From Nocardia aurea (GTDB taxonomy: Bacteria; Actinomycetota; Actinomycetes; Mycobacteriales; Mycobacteriaceae), in assembly GCF_003123685.1 (NCBI RefSeq), contig NZ_QCYJ01000103.1:806001-870000 (forward strand): 64,000 bases of DNA. Reading direction: 5' to 3'. This document shows positions 48,139 to 56,243 of this stretch, one piece after another. The notes below the pieces were generated by a model. The model was not told where the DNA came from, did no database searches, and was given only the letters and a program-made list of their open reading frames with translations. The translations under genes and the position numbers were made by a program. How positions within the stretch are numbered: position 1 is the stretch's first letter; every line of letters starts with the position of its first letter.

Positions 48139-48185
48139 TCGATATCCGGTGGCGCCCGTCGATTCCGTGTGCGGATCCGCTGAGG

Positions 48186-49082
48186 TCAACCGCGTCCCGG
48201 TGAACGACGGCGCACGGGTTTCGCACCCGGTTTCGGCGCGGCGGCCCTGCGTTTCTCGGCCGCGCGCTGTGCGAGTACCGCGGCTTCGGTGTCGAGCCTG
48301 CGATAGACGATGTGCTGTTGACCCAGCGTCCAGGCGTTGTTCGACACCCAGTACAGCAGGATCGCGATGGGCAGTACCGCGCCGCCGAGTACGGCCGCCG
48401 CGGGAAAGACCCACAGCATGACGGTGTTCATGAACGGCACCTGCCGGGCGGTCCGATCCTGGCGGGCGATCGATGCCCGCGCGGTGACGTGCGTCGCGAC
48501 CGCGGCGATCACCATCAGCGTTGCGGCGACGACGAGCACCGCCACGGTGGGCGTACCGGTGAGGGTGGCCGACAGCGGCGCTCCGAATATCTTGGCCTGC
48601 AGGAACGATCGCACATCGGAGGCGTCGAGGAAGTAGTTGGGGGTGAGCGCGTTCTGCTCGGGGGTCATCGGCGCCGAGGTGGTCCGGAACGGCAGGTGAC
48701 CGACCGTGCGCGTGCGGTCGAAGGAACGCAGCACGTGGAACAAGCCGAGGAAGACCAGCCCCTGACCGAGCGCGGGCAGGCAGCCGACGAACAGGCCGAC
48801 GCCGTGTGCGGTATGCAATTTCCTGATCTCGACGCTCTGCCGTCGCTTGTCGCCGTCGAATTTCCGTTGGATCGCTCGTACTTCGGGTCGCAGGCGTTTC
48901 ATGGCGGCCTGATTGCGAGCCTGGCGCAGGAACGGCAGGAACAGCACCGCGCGGAAGGTCGCGACGAGGAAGACGACGGCGAGTATCCAGGCCGCCGCGT
49001 CGGCGGGACCGAGGACGGCGGCGAAAGCGGTGTGCCACATCCGGAGAACGGCGGACACGGGGTAATAGACGAAATCGAGCAC
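48186..49082 (-). CDS. YidC/Oxa1 family membrane insertase (second-type paralogue)
   Basis: A 298-residue protein starting at GTG 49082. Hydrophobic segments occur at about 1-20 (MLDFVYYPVSAVLRMWHTAF), 30-50, 95-120, 185-205 and 225-250. Hallmarks are QAAMKRLRPEVRAIQRKF and the C-terminal ILLYWVSNNAWTLGQQ, ending in a basic tail (RRAAAPKPGAKPVRRRSPGR). It inserts proteins into the plasma membrane. Short N-terminus and lack of rnpA/jag neighbours suggest it is not the main origin-linked YidC. Confidence 0.88.
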   Translation of the reverse strand: MLDFVYYPVSAVLRMWHTAFAAVLGPADAAAWILAVVFLVATFRAVLFLPFLRQARNQAAMKRLRPEVRAIQRKFDGDKRRQSVEIRKLHTAHGVGLFVGCLPALGQGLVFLGLFHVLRSFDRTRTVGHLPFRTTSAPMTPEQNALTPNYFLDASDVRSFLQAKIFGAPLSATLTGTPTVAVLVVAATLMVIAAVATHVTARASIARQDRTARQVPFMNTVMLWVFPAAAVLGGAVLPIAILLYWVSNNAWTLGQQHIVYRRLDTEAAVLAQRAAEKRRAAAPKPGAKPVRRRSPGRG

Positions 49083-49168
49083 GAGGGTTCACCTGACTGG
49101 TGGCCGTGCGTCGGCGCACGGAACGGGCATGGACGGCCGAATGCCGACGACGCCCGCTCGGGCCGTCG

Positions 49169-49468
49169 TCAGCGCGTGACCGCGCCCGGTGCTCGTGGCC
49201 GGGGACGCCCCGCCGTGTCCGGATTGCTCTGTCGCAGATAGGTGCCGCGCCTGCGACGCTGCGCCGAGGGCGGCGGGCCCGAAGCCGTGGCGGTGAGCGC
49301 GCGCAGCCGAACGGCGCGCGGCGACACCATCGCGAAGATCGCGGCCGCGGCGACCACACCGAGGACGGCCAGCGCCCCCGATTCGCCCGCCGGTGCGGCG
49401 AGCAGCGCGAGCCCGGGCACGACGAACGCGACCACCGCGTACGCCGTCAGCCGAGCCCACGAGAACAT
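49169..49468 (-). CDS. Small membrane protein, upstream of YidC paralogue
   Basis: A 99-residue protein from ATG 49468. Two N-terminal membrane helices (LTAYAVVAFVVPGLALLAA and GALAVLGVVAAAAIFAMV) are followed by an Arg/Pro-rich cytoplasmic tail. It lies 86 bases upstream of the YidC paralogue on the same strand, suggesting co-transcription and perhaps a linked role. It may belong to the DUF6412 group, from memory. Confidence 0.65.
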   Translation of the reverse strand: MFSWARLTAYAVVAFVVPGLALLAAPAGESGALAVLGVVAAAAIFAMVSPRAVRLRALTATASGPPPSAQRRRRGTYLRQSNPDTAGRPRPRAPGAVTR

Positions 49469-49524
49469 GCCACGAGAGTACGTGGCCCCGAGCGCGGGGA
49501 CCGGATGATCCTGGGCGGGACGCC

Positions 49525-50361
49525 TCAGGTCGCGCTGCCCGCCGTCCACGATCCGTCGCCGAGATCCCAGAGGCCGTCACGTTCCAGCGCGGCCGGGAAC
49601 AGTCCGAAGGTCCGGCGGCAGGTGCGGGTCAGGTGCGCGCTGTTGTCGAAACCGGCCGCGTCCGCCGCCGCCGCGAGATCGTCGCCGGAACGCACCCGGA
49701 TGATGGCGACACGCAGCCGAAGCCAGAGGATGTACGGACGGAGCGGGATCCCGACCTGGGCGGCGAACAGATGCGACAACCGCGTCGGCGAAAGGCCGAC
49801 GCGCCGTGCCACATCCGCGCCGCGGATCGACCGGTCGTGGACGAGGGAGGGCAGTACGTGCAGCGCCTCGGTCACCGCGTGATGCGGTGCGCCCGGCGGC
49901 GTCTGGTGGTCGCAGCGCAGATCCGTGACGATCGCGGTGACCTGGTCCAGCAGCGCCGACCGCGCCGGATCGACCGAGGGAATGCGGACGCCCCCGGTCC
50001 AGCCCCTGGTGTGGGCGCGGCGGTCGGCGGCGGCGCCCGCCACCGTCTCCGGATCGAGGTACAGCGCGGCGCCGTGCGCCGCGCCCGCGTCGATCCGATG
50101 GGGCGCGTCGGCGGGCACGATGACGACCGTGCCGTGATGGTGCACGCCGCTGGCGTCCATCACCGTCAGCGGGGTGTCCGCGGACAGGATCTGTACGGCG
50201 TGATGCGCGTGCAGATCGGTTTCGCCGATCGTGCCGCCGAAGGCGAGAATTCCGGGGCGCAGCAAGGCCGTAGCCCGGTATGAGGTGTCGTCGGGCGGGT
50301 GTGCGCCGCCCAGGCTTCGGGGTGTCGCGGACACCCCATCGGTGACCAGAGCCTTCTCCAT
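49525..50361 (-). CDS. AraC-family transcriptional regulator
   Basis: A 278-residue protein. The N-terminal cupin-like domain has TDLHAHHAVQILSA and GTVVIVPADAPHRI. The C-terminal double helix-turn-helix (about 175-265) has RGADVARRVGLSPTRLSHLF and the conserved LAAAADAAGFDNSAHLTRTC. Such proteins sense a small ligand and activate nearby genes; target unknown. The longer start at 50410 is in another frame and rejected. Confidence 0.9.
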   Translation of the reverse strand: MEKALVTDGVSATPRSLGGAHPPDDTSYRATALLRPGILAFGGTIGETDLHAHHAVQILSADTPLTVMDASGVHHHGTVVIVPADAPHRIDAGAAHGAALYLDPETVAGAAADRRAHTRGWTGGVRIPSVDPARSALLDQVTAIVTDLRCDHQTPPGAPHHAVTEALHVLPSLVHDRSIRGADVARRVGLSPTRLSHLFAAQVGIPLRPYILWLRLRVAIIRVRSGDDLAAAADAAGFDNSAHLTRTCRRTFGLFPAALERDGLWDLGDGSWTAGSAT

Positions 50362-50521
50362 CGGACGCTCCCGGCAGGTGACGCGAATCCAGGTGCGGAT
50401 TCCCTGTCAATCTATCCGGGCGGCACCGCCGCGGTGCTGGTTTCGGCCACCTGATCCAGGAATTCGCCGACGATCTTCCACGATGCGGCCGTATCGGGGT
50501 GACCGGGCGAGCGGCGCCGAC

Positions 50522-51055
50522 CTACCCGTGACGCAGTTCGATCGCCAACGCCACCAGTTCGGACATGTAATCGCCGTTCGTCGCGGCCAACCGGACGGCC
50601 TCGGCGGGCGCGAACGCGCGGACCTCCTGTATCTGTTCGGCGTCGCCGGGATTCGTCGGCGCGGAATCGACGACGACATCGGCCGTGCACCAGAGGAACG
50701 CCTTGCGCGGATGCGGCTGCCACGCCCGATAGGGCGCCGGATGGTCGCTGATGCCGTGATGCGCCCCGATCCACCGGAGCGGCCCGACGGTGCGCGCGCC
50801 CGCCTCCTCGCGCAGTTCGCGGCGCACGCAGTCCTCGATCGTCTCGTCGGCCTCGCGCGTCCCGCCCGGCACCAGCCAGATATCGCGATCGTCGCGACAC
50901 AGCACGATCCGCGCGCCGACGAAACAGACGACATGGATATTGGTGACGAGATCGTCCGGCGGCAGTTCGGTCGAGAAACGGACGTCGAGCCCACCCCATT
51001 CCCAGCGAGCCGGCGTGTGCAGCAACGGAAACCGTTCGGCGAGCGTCACATCCAC
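50522..51055 (-). CDS. NUDIX hydrolase
   Basis: A 177-residue protein with NUDIX box GGTREADETIEDCVRRELREEAG (G-x5-E-x7-REL-x-EE-x-G). The core is preceded by VCFVGARIVLCRDDRDIWLV and followed by an aromatic region (AWQPHPRKAFLWCTADVVVD). It probably hydrolyses a nucleoside-diphosphate-linked or similar substrate; not predictable further. Confidence 0.88.
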   Translation of the reverse strand: MDVTLAERFPLLHTPARWEWGGLDVRFSTELPPDDLVTNIHVVCFVGARIVLCRDDRDIWLVPGGTREADETIEDCVRRELREEAGARTVGPLRWIGAHHGISDHPAPYRAWQPHPRKAFLWCTADVVVDSAPTNPGDAEQIQEVRAFAPAEAVRLAATNGDYMSELVALAIELRHG

Positions 51056-51082
51056 AGGGTAGCCGGATCGCGGCGGCCGAGA

Positions 51083-51781
51083 TCAGGGCAACGTGAACAG
51101 CAACCGGTGTGGATCCGACCCGGTGGACTCGACCCGGAACGCGTTGCGGAACAACTCCTGATTGCGTTCGTTGCGGCGCGCCACGGTCCCCATTTCGGGA
51201 TACACGCGGCATTCGGCGGCGCAACGCAGCCAATCGCGGCGCAGCGCCGCCCGCTCGAATCGCGGGAAATCGAAAGCGGGCCCCATGCTCCAGCACATGC
51301 TGAGCATGCCCAGTTGCGCGTCGGCGGGCCAGGATTCGAAAGCGGCGAACGGCGTGATCACCGCCCCGTCGCCGTGACGCGTCAGCCGACCCCGCATCAG
51401 CGTCTCCCATTCGTCGAGACGTTCGAACACCAAACGGTCGATCGCCCCGTTCGTCAGACGCAGATCGGTCACCCGCTCGAAACGGCGGCAACCGCCGCGC
51501 ACCAGATCGGTGCGACGTTTCACCGTGTCCCACGCCGCGTCGATATCGGTGTCGGAGGCGTACGGGCCGCGCATGCCCCGACGCCACGGTAGCCGCCGGG
51601 ACGCGGCCAGCGCCGCGGCCCGCTCACCCTGGGTGGGGGAGCCGAACCCGCGCGCCGACTCGTCGAGTGCGACGCCGACGGCGGTGCGCACGCACCCCCG
51701 GACATCCAGGTACATCCAGGGCACCCGGCCCTCCAGCGGCACATTGAACGGCAGCCAGATCTCGCGGACCGCGGCTTTCAT
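51083..51781 (-). CDS. Lysozyme-like (muramidase-fold) protein, tentative
   Basis: A 232-residue protein from ATG 51781 (GGAGAGAA upstream). MYLDVRGCVRTAVGVALDES and DAQLGMLSMCWSMGPAFDFP resemble blocks of phage-type lysozyme folds (dYxDxxGxxTxGxGxxLD and a later QxALLSfxyNxG helix). A clear catalytic Glu near the N-terminus is plausible (REIWLPFNVPLEGRVPW) but not certain. No signal peptide, so it may act as a toxin, effector or be remnant. Composition matches host neighbours. Confidence 0.5.
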   Translation of the reverse strand: MKAAVREIWLPFNVPLEGRVPWMYLDVRGCVRTAVGVALDESARGFGSPTQGERAAALAASRRLPWRRGMRGPYASDTDIDAAWDTVKRRTDLVRGGCRRFERVTDLRLTNGAIDRLVFERLDEWETLMRGRLTRHGDGAVITPFAAFESWPADAQLGMLSMCWSMGPAFDFPRFERAALRRDWLRCAAECRVYPEMGTVARRNERNQELFRNAFRVESTGSDPHRLLFTLP

Positions 51782-52039
51782 CGGGTTCTCTCCGTATTCC
51801 GGTGCGTGACAGACGAATCCGGGAATCACGCCCGGTCCGACACACCTCGACCGGGCAGGCCCCGCACCCCGCGGCGAGCGGCGCCACCCCAGAATCACCG
51901 GGCCGACCGGGAAGAACACGCGTAGCCGACTACTCGGGTTCGCGGGCTCGCACCACGCGGATCCCGCGCGGACGGACCCGCGATGAGCGAAATACCACCC
52001 TCGGCATGACATCGGCATCTGTCGCCTAGGCTCGATGGC

Positions 52040-53539
52040 ATGCAGCGCATCATCGGCATCGAGGTCGAATACGGTATCTCGACACCCACCGAGCCGTCGG
52101 CCAACCCGATCCTCACCTCCACCCAGGCGGTGCTCGCGTACGCGGCGGCCGAAGGCGTGCCGAGGGCCAAGCGGACCCGATGGGACTACGAGGTGGAATC
52201 ACCGCTGCGAGACGCGCGCGGATTCGACCTGAGCCGGATGAACGGGCCCGCGCCGGTCATCGACGCGGACGAGGTCGGCGCGGCCAACATGATCCTCACC
52301 AACGGCGCGCGCCTCTACGTCGACCACGCGCACCCGGAATTCTCCGCGCCCGAGGTCACCGACCCGCTCGACGCCGTCATCTGGGACAAGGCCGGTGAGC
52401 GGGTCATGGAAGCCGCCGCACGCCACGCCTCCAGCGTGCCCGGCGCACCCCGCCTGCAGCTGTACAAGAACAACGTCGACGGCAAGGGCGCCTCCTACGG
52501 CACCCACGAGAACTACCTCATGAGCCGCGACACCCCGTTCAACCAGATCATCGTCGGGCTCACCCCGTTCTTCGTCTCCCGGCAGGTGATCACCGGCTCC
52601 GGCCGCGTCGGAATCGGACAATCCGGCGACACCGCGGGCTTCCAGCTCTCCCAGCGCTCGGACTACATCGAGGTCGAGGTCGGACTGGAGACCACCCTCA
52701 AACGCGGCATCATCAACACACGTGACGAACCCCACGCCGACGCCGACAAATACCGCAGACTGCACGTCATCATCGGCGACGCCAACCTGGCCGAGATGTC
52801 GACCTACCTGAAAGTCGGCACCACCGCGCTCGTACTCGACCTGATCGAAGCAGGCGAGGACCTGTCCGATCTGCAACTGGCCCGCCCGGTCACCGCCGTA
52901 CACCAGATCAGCCACGATCCGACCCTGCGCACCGCCGTCGCGCTCGCCGACGGCCGCGAACTCACCGGCCTCGCGCTGCAACGCCTCTACCACGAGCGGG
53001 CCGCGAAATTCATGGACCGCGAAGGCAACGACGACCCACGCGCCCGCGACATCCTCGACAACTGGGCCATGGTCCTCGACCTGCTCGAACGCGACCCGAT
53101 GGAGACCGCGAACCTGCTCGACTGGACCGCGAAACTGCGCCTGCTCGAAGGCATGCGCAACCGCGAAGGGCTCGGCTGGGCCGCCCCCAAACTGCACCTG
53201 ATGGATCTGCAGTACTCCGACGTGCGCCTCGACAAAGGCCTCTACAACCGCCTGGTAGCGCGCGGATCGATGAAACGACTCGTCACCGAACAGCAGGTCC
53301 TCGACGCGATGACCAAGCCCCCCACCGACACCCGCGCCTACTTCCGCGGCGAATGCCTGCGCCGCTTCGGCGCCGACATCGCCGCCGCGAGCTGGGACTC
53401 GGTCATCTTCGACCTCGGCGGAGACTCCCTGGTCCGCATCCCCACCCTCGAACCCCGCCGCGGCACCAAATCCCACGTCGGCAAACTCCTCGACGGCGTC
53501 GAGACCGCGGCCGAACTGGTCGAACAACTGACGCAGTGA
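52040..53539 (+). CDS. dop: Dop, deamidase/depupylase of Pup
   Basis: A 499-residue carboxylate-amine-ligase-fold enzyme: MQRIIGIEVEYGI with conserved Glu8/Glu10, a Dop-loop region around residues 38-50, ARLYVDHAHPEF with Asp95 (the catalytic Asp known from Dop), and the shared block INTRDEPHADADKYRRLHVI. It converts the Pup C-terminal Gln to Glu and also removes Pup from substrates. It lies before pup-prcB-prcA but is separated from pup by 596 bases holding inverted repeats and a terminator, so pup probably has its own promoter. Confidence 0.97.
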   Translation: MQRIIGIEVEYGISTPTEPSANPILTSTQAVLAYAAAEGVPRAKRTRWDYEVESPLRDARGFDLSRMNGPAPVIDADEVGAANMILTNGARLYVDHAHPEFSAPEVTDPLDAVIWDKAGERVMEAAARHASSVPGAPRLQLYKNNVDGKGASYGTHENYLMSRDTPFNQIIVGLTPFFVSRQVITGSGRVGIGQSGDTAGFQLSQRSDYIEVEVGLETTLKRGIINTRDEPHADADKYRRLHVIIGDANLAEMSTYLKVGTTALVLDLIEAGEDLSDLQLARPVTAVHQISHDPTLRTAVALADGRELTGLALQRLYHERAAKFMDREGNDDPRARDILDNWAMVLDLLERDPMETANLLDWTAKLRLLEGMRNREGLGWAAPKLHLMDLQYSDVRLDKGLYNRLVARGSMKRLVTEQQVLDAMTKPPTDTRAYFRGECLRRFGADIAAASWDSVIFDLGGDSLVRIPTLEPRRGTKSHVGKLLDGVETAAELVEQLTQ

Positions 53540-53551
53540 TATTGGCGGCCG

Positions 53552-53576
53552 GGGCCGCGGGTTCGCGGCCCTTCTT
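53552..53576 (+). terminator. Terminator after dop
   Basis: GGGCCGCG (53552-53559) pairs with CGCGGCCC (53564-53571), four-base loop, followed by TTCTT. Part of it is also the outer arm of the palindromic element, so the element may supply the terminator. Confidence 0.65.
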
Positions 53577-53652
53577 GTCTCGCGTCCGAGCGGTCGAGAC
53601 TCGCGACTGCGTCGCATTGTCTCGACCGCTCGGACGCGAGACGGCCGCGAAC
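53561..53652. repeat. Palindromic intergenic element, copy 1
   Basis: Inner arms of 23 bp (53577-53599 and 53620-53642) are exactly complementary, and outer arms GTTCGCGGCC (53561-53570) and GGCCGCGAAC (53643-53652) also match. A six-base bulge CTTCTT sits on the left. The inverted partner is copy 2. There is no coding capacity. Confidence 0.85.
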
Positions 53653-53903
53653 GGGCGCTCGTAAGGCTCGCGCCGTGCGGGGTGGGGTTTGGTGGGGGTG
53701 TTGCGGTGTTGCGATGTCGCTGGTGTGGTCGGCTGGGGATTGGTGGGCCTGGTCCGAACGCCTCGGCGCGAGCCTCGCCCTACATCACGCCGCGCTACGC
53801 GGGCGAGCGGCTGGTGCCGTCGACACCTTGTCGCCGAACTGACACCTGCCACCGAGCGCCGCCTCCCAACGACCCCGTCCGGAGCGAGTATTACGAGCGA
53901 CCG

Positions 53904-53997
53904 GGTTCGCGGCCGTCTCGCGTCCGAGCGGTCGAAGCGCATGCGCCGAAGGCGCGAGTCTCGACCGCTCGGACGCGAGACAAAGGGGCCGCGAACC
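53904..53997. repeat. Palindromic intergenic element, copy 2 (inverted)
   Basis: Inner 21-bp arms (53915-53935 and 53961-53981) are identical to those of copy 1. Outer arms GGTTCGCGGCC (53904-53914) and GGCCGCGAACC (53987-53997) flank them, with the bulge now on the right side, showing opposite orientation to copy 1. The 250 bases between the copies have no gene. Confidence 0.85.
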
Positions 53998-54135
53998 ACG
54001 CGGCCCCGGCCGCAAATCAACACAGCCCGGGTTCGGCTGGGTAGGGTTGTTCGTACGAGCACGAACATTGCTCATGATCGGAGCCGTGCTCATACTGGGC
54101 TCCGGTCATGATGAGGACAGAGGAGGTCGGCTGCG

Positions 54136-54330
54136 ATGGCACAAGAGCAGACCAAGCGCGCCGGGGGCGGCGACGAGGACGAGGGGCCCGAGGGCGCCGA
54201 AGCGGCCGGTCAGGAGCGCCGCGAGAAACTGGCGGAAGAGACCGACGACCTGCTCGACGAGATCGATGACGTGCTGGAGGAGAACGCCGAGGACTTCGTC
54301 CGCGCGTACGTGCAGAAGGGCGGCCAGTGA
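54136..54330 (+). CDS. pup: Pup, prokaryotic ubiquitin-like protein
   Basis: A 64-residue, intrinsically disordered acidic protein: MAQEQTKRAGGGDEDEGPEG, central coiled-coil segment (RREKLAEETDDLLDEIDDVL) that binds the Mpa/ARC ATPase, and the conserved end DFVRAYVQKGGQ. The terminal Gln must be deamidated by Dop before PafA can ligate it to target lysines. GAGGAGG lies upstream, and its stop overlaps the prcB start (GTGA). Confidence 0.98.
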   Translation: MAQEQTKRAGGGDEDEGPEGAEAAGQERREKLAEETDDLLDEIDDVLEENAEDFVRAYVQKGGQ

Positions 54331-55190
54331 CAGCAGGTGATCCGATGCGTCTCCAACCGGGGCACGCACTCTCGTCCTTCACCGAACACCTGCGCAGTTA
54401 CGCACCGGATCTGTTGCCGGGCAACAGATTCGCCGCGATCGACGGCGCCACCGGTTCCTCCGGTGGCGCCGCCAAGGATGTGGCCCCGCACGGGACCACC
54501 ATCGTCGCGGTCAGTTTCCGGGGCGGTGTGCTGATCGCGGGCGATCGCCGGGCCACCCAGGGAAACCTGCTGGCCAGCAGGGATATGGAGAAGGTGTACA
54601 TCACCGACACCTATTCGGCGGCCGGTATCGCGGGTACCGCAGGCATGGCCGTCGAGATGGTGCGGTTGTTCGCCGTGGAGTTGGAGCACTACGAGAAGAT
54701 CGAAGGGATCTCGCTCACTTTCGACGGCAAGGCCAACAAGCTGTCGAAGATGGTGCGTGACAACCTTCCCGCGGCCCTGCAGGGTCTGGCCGTGGTGCCG
54801 GTGCTGGTCGGTTACGACCAGCACACCACCGATCCGGATCGGGTCGGGCGCATCATCTCCTACGACGTCGTCGGTGGGCGCAGCGAGGAGCGATTCGGCT
54901 ACGCCGCGGTCGGCTCGGGTTCGATGTTCGCCAAGACGTCGTTGAAGAAGTTGTACGCCAAGGGAATCGACGAGACGCGCGCGTTGCGCATCGCCGTCGA
55001 GGCATTGTTCGACGCCGCCGACGACGACACCGCCACCGGCGGGCCCGATCTGGTGCGTCGCATCTATCCCACCGCGGTCCTCATCACCGAGGAAGGCGCC
55101 GAAGAGGTGGCCGGAACGCGGCTGGAGGAGATCGCGCGCGAGATCGTCGCCGCACGTGAGGCCGCGCAAGAAGGGAGTGCCCCAGCATGA
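54327..55190 (+). CDS. prcB: Proteasome subunit beta
   Basis: A 287-residue precursor, GTG start. A propeptide of 56 residues ends at APHG, exposing catalytic Thr57 (TTIVAVSFRGG). Further landmarks are AGDRRATQGNLL, GIAGTAGMAVEM, AVGSGSMFAKTSLKKLY and DDDTATGGPDLVRRIYPTAV, closely matching mycobacterial PrcB. It forms the two inner proteolytic rings of the 20S core. Overlaps pup and prcA by four bases each, so pup, prcB and prcA are translated together. Confidence 0.97.
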   Translation: MTAGDPMRLQPGHALSSFTEHLRSYAPDLLPGNRFAAIDGATGSSGGAAKDVAPHGTTIVAVSFRGGVLIAGDRRATQGNLLASRDMEKVYITDTYSAAGIAGTAGMAVEMVRLFAVELEHYEKIEGISLTFDGKANKLSKMVRDNLPAALQGLAVVPVLVGYDQHTTDPDRVGRIISYDVVGGRSEERFGYAAVGSGSMFAKTSLKKLYAKGIDETRALRIAVEALFDAADDDTATGGPDLVRRIYPTAVLITEEGAEEVAGTRLEEIAREIVAAREAAQEGSAPA

Positions 55191-55981
55191 CACTGCCGTA
55201 CTATGCGTCGGCCGAGCAGATCATGCGCGACAAGACCGAACTCGCGCGCAAGGGGATCGGTCGTGGTCGCAGTGTCATCGTGATGGCGTACGACAAGGGT
55301 GTGCTGTTCCTCGCGGAGAATCCGTCCGCGACGCTGCACAAGGTGAGTGAGCTGTACGACCGCGTGGGGTTCGCGGCCGTCGGCAAGTACAACGAATTCG
55401 AGAGCCTGCGTCGTGGCGGCATCCTGCAGGCCGATCTGCGGGGATACCAGTACGACCGGCGCGATGTGTCCGGCCGTGCGCTCGCCAACGCCTACGCCCA
55501 GACTCTCGGGTCGATCTTCACCGATCAGCTCAAACCCTACGAGGTAGAGATCTGCATCGCCGAGGTCGGCTATCCGGAGCAGGAGCAGCAGTCGGTGCTC
55601 TACCGGATCACCTTCGACGGTTCGATCGTCGATGAACGCGAATACGTGGTGATGGGCGGCACGACCGAGCCGATCCTCACCGCGTTGAAGGGTTCCTACC
55701 GGTCCGGGCTGGATCTGAGTTCCGCCATCGACATCGCGGTCAAGGCGTTGCAGGCCGGGATTCCGGAGGGCGCCGACAAGGACAAGCGTGCGCTCGGGGT
55801 CGCCGCGCTCGAGGTGGCGACGCTGGAGCAGTCGCGACAGCGCCGTGCCTTCCGGCGCGTCCCCAACGCCCAGCTGGAACAGCTGCTCGGCGCGGGGAGC
55901 ACCCCGGCGGCGTCCCCCGCCGACGCGGAGGGATCCGCGCCGGAATCGACCGGGGAGCAAACTCCGAAGCAGCCCGAGTAG
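55187..55981 (+). CDS. prcA: Proteasome subunit alpha
   Basis: A 264-residue protein: YYASAEQIMRDKTELARKGI (N-terminal gate region), SVIVMAYDKGVLFLAENPS, ELYDRVGFAAVGKYNEFESL and QQSVLYRITFDGSIVDEREY. It forms the outer rings gating entry of pupylated proteins delivered by Mpa. The 35-residue C-terminus is Pro/Glu-rich and disordered. A strong terminator follows, closing the pup-prcBA operon. Confidence 0.96.
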   Translation: MTLPYYASAEQIMRDKTELARKGIGRGRSVIVMAYDKGVLFLAENPSATLHKVSELYDRVGFAAVGKYNEFESLRRGGILQADLRGYQYDRRDVSGRALANAYAQTLGSIFTDQLKPYEVEICIAEVGYPEQEQQSVLYRITFDGSIVDEREYVVMGGTTEPILTALKGSYRSGLDLSSAIDIAVKALQAGIPEGADKDKRALGVAALEVATLEQSRQRRAFRRVPNAQLEQLLGAGSTPAASPADAEGSAPESTGEQTPKQPE

Positions 55982-56000
55982 GGCGAGCCGCACAACCCCG

Positions 56001-56060
56001 CTCGGGCCCGCGCCCGGAATACCGTTCGACGGTGGTTCCGGACGCGGGCCCGAGTTCTTT
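56001..56060 (+). terminator. Terminator of pup-prcB-prcA
   Basis: CTCGGGCCCGCG (56001-56012) pairs exactly with CGCGGGCCCGAG (56043-56054), with nested stems CCGGAA/TTCCGG and ACCG/CGGT inside, then TTCTTT. The remaining 56061-56243 probably holds the pafA promoter. Confidence 0.88.
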
Positions 56061-56243
56061 CCGGTGCCGTGACACTTTTTCCGGTGCTGTGACGCGCCCG
56101 ACCGCGGGGTGAATTCGCACCGGAAATCCGCCGGTCCGGGTCTGTGGAAACGGACAAACCGACCCGAATCGTTGTGAAGACGTATGCATTCGTGTTGTCC
56201 GCAGCCCCACGCAACTGCTGGATATGGCTGTAATGTCGATGGT

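Noticed and set aside
47671..49359. 562-codon reverse frame across globin and YidC region
   Set aside because: It runs in a different frame from the convincing YidC gene on the same strand and is dominated by Arg and Pro.
52199..53617. 472-codon reverse frame opposite dop
   Set aside because: Dop is unmistakable on the forward strand; this frame is its complement.
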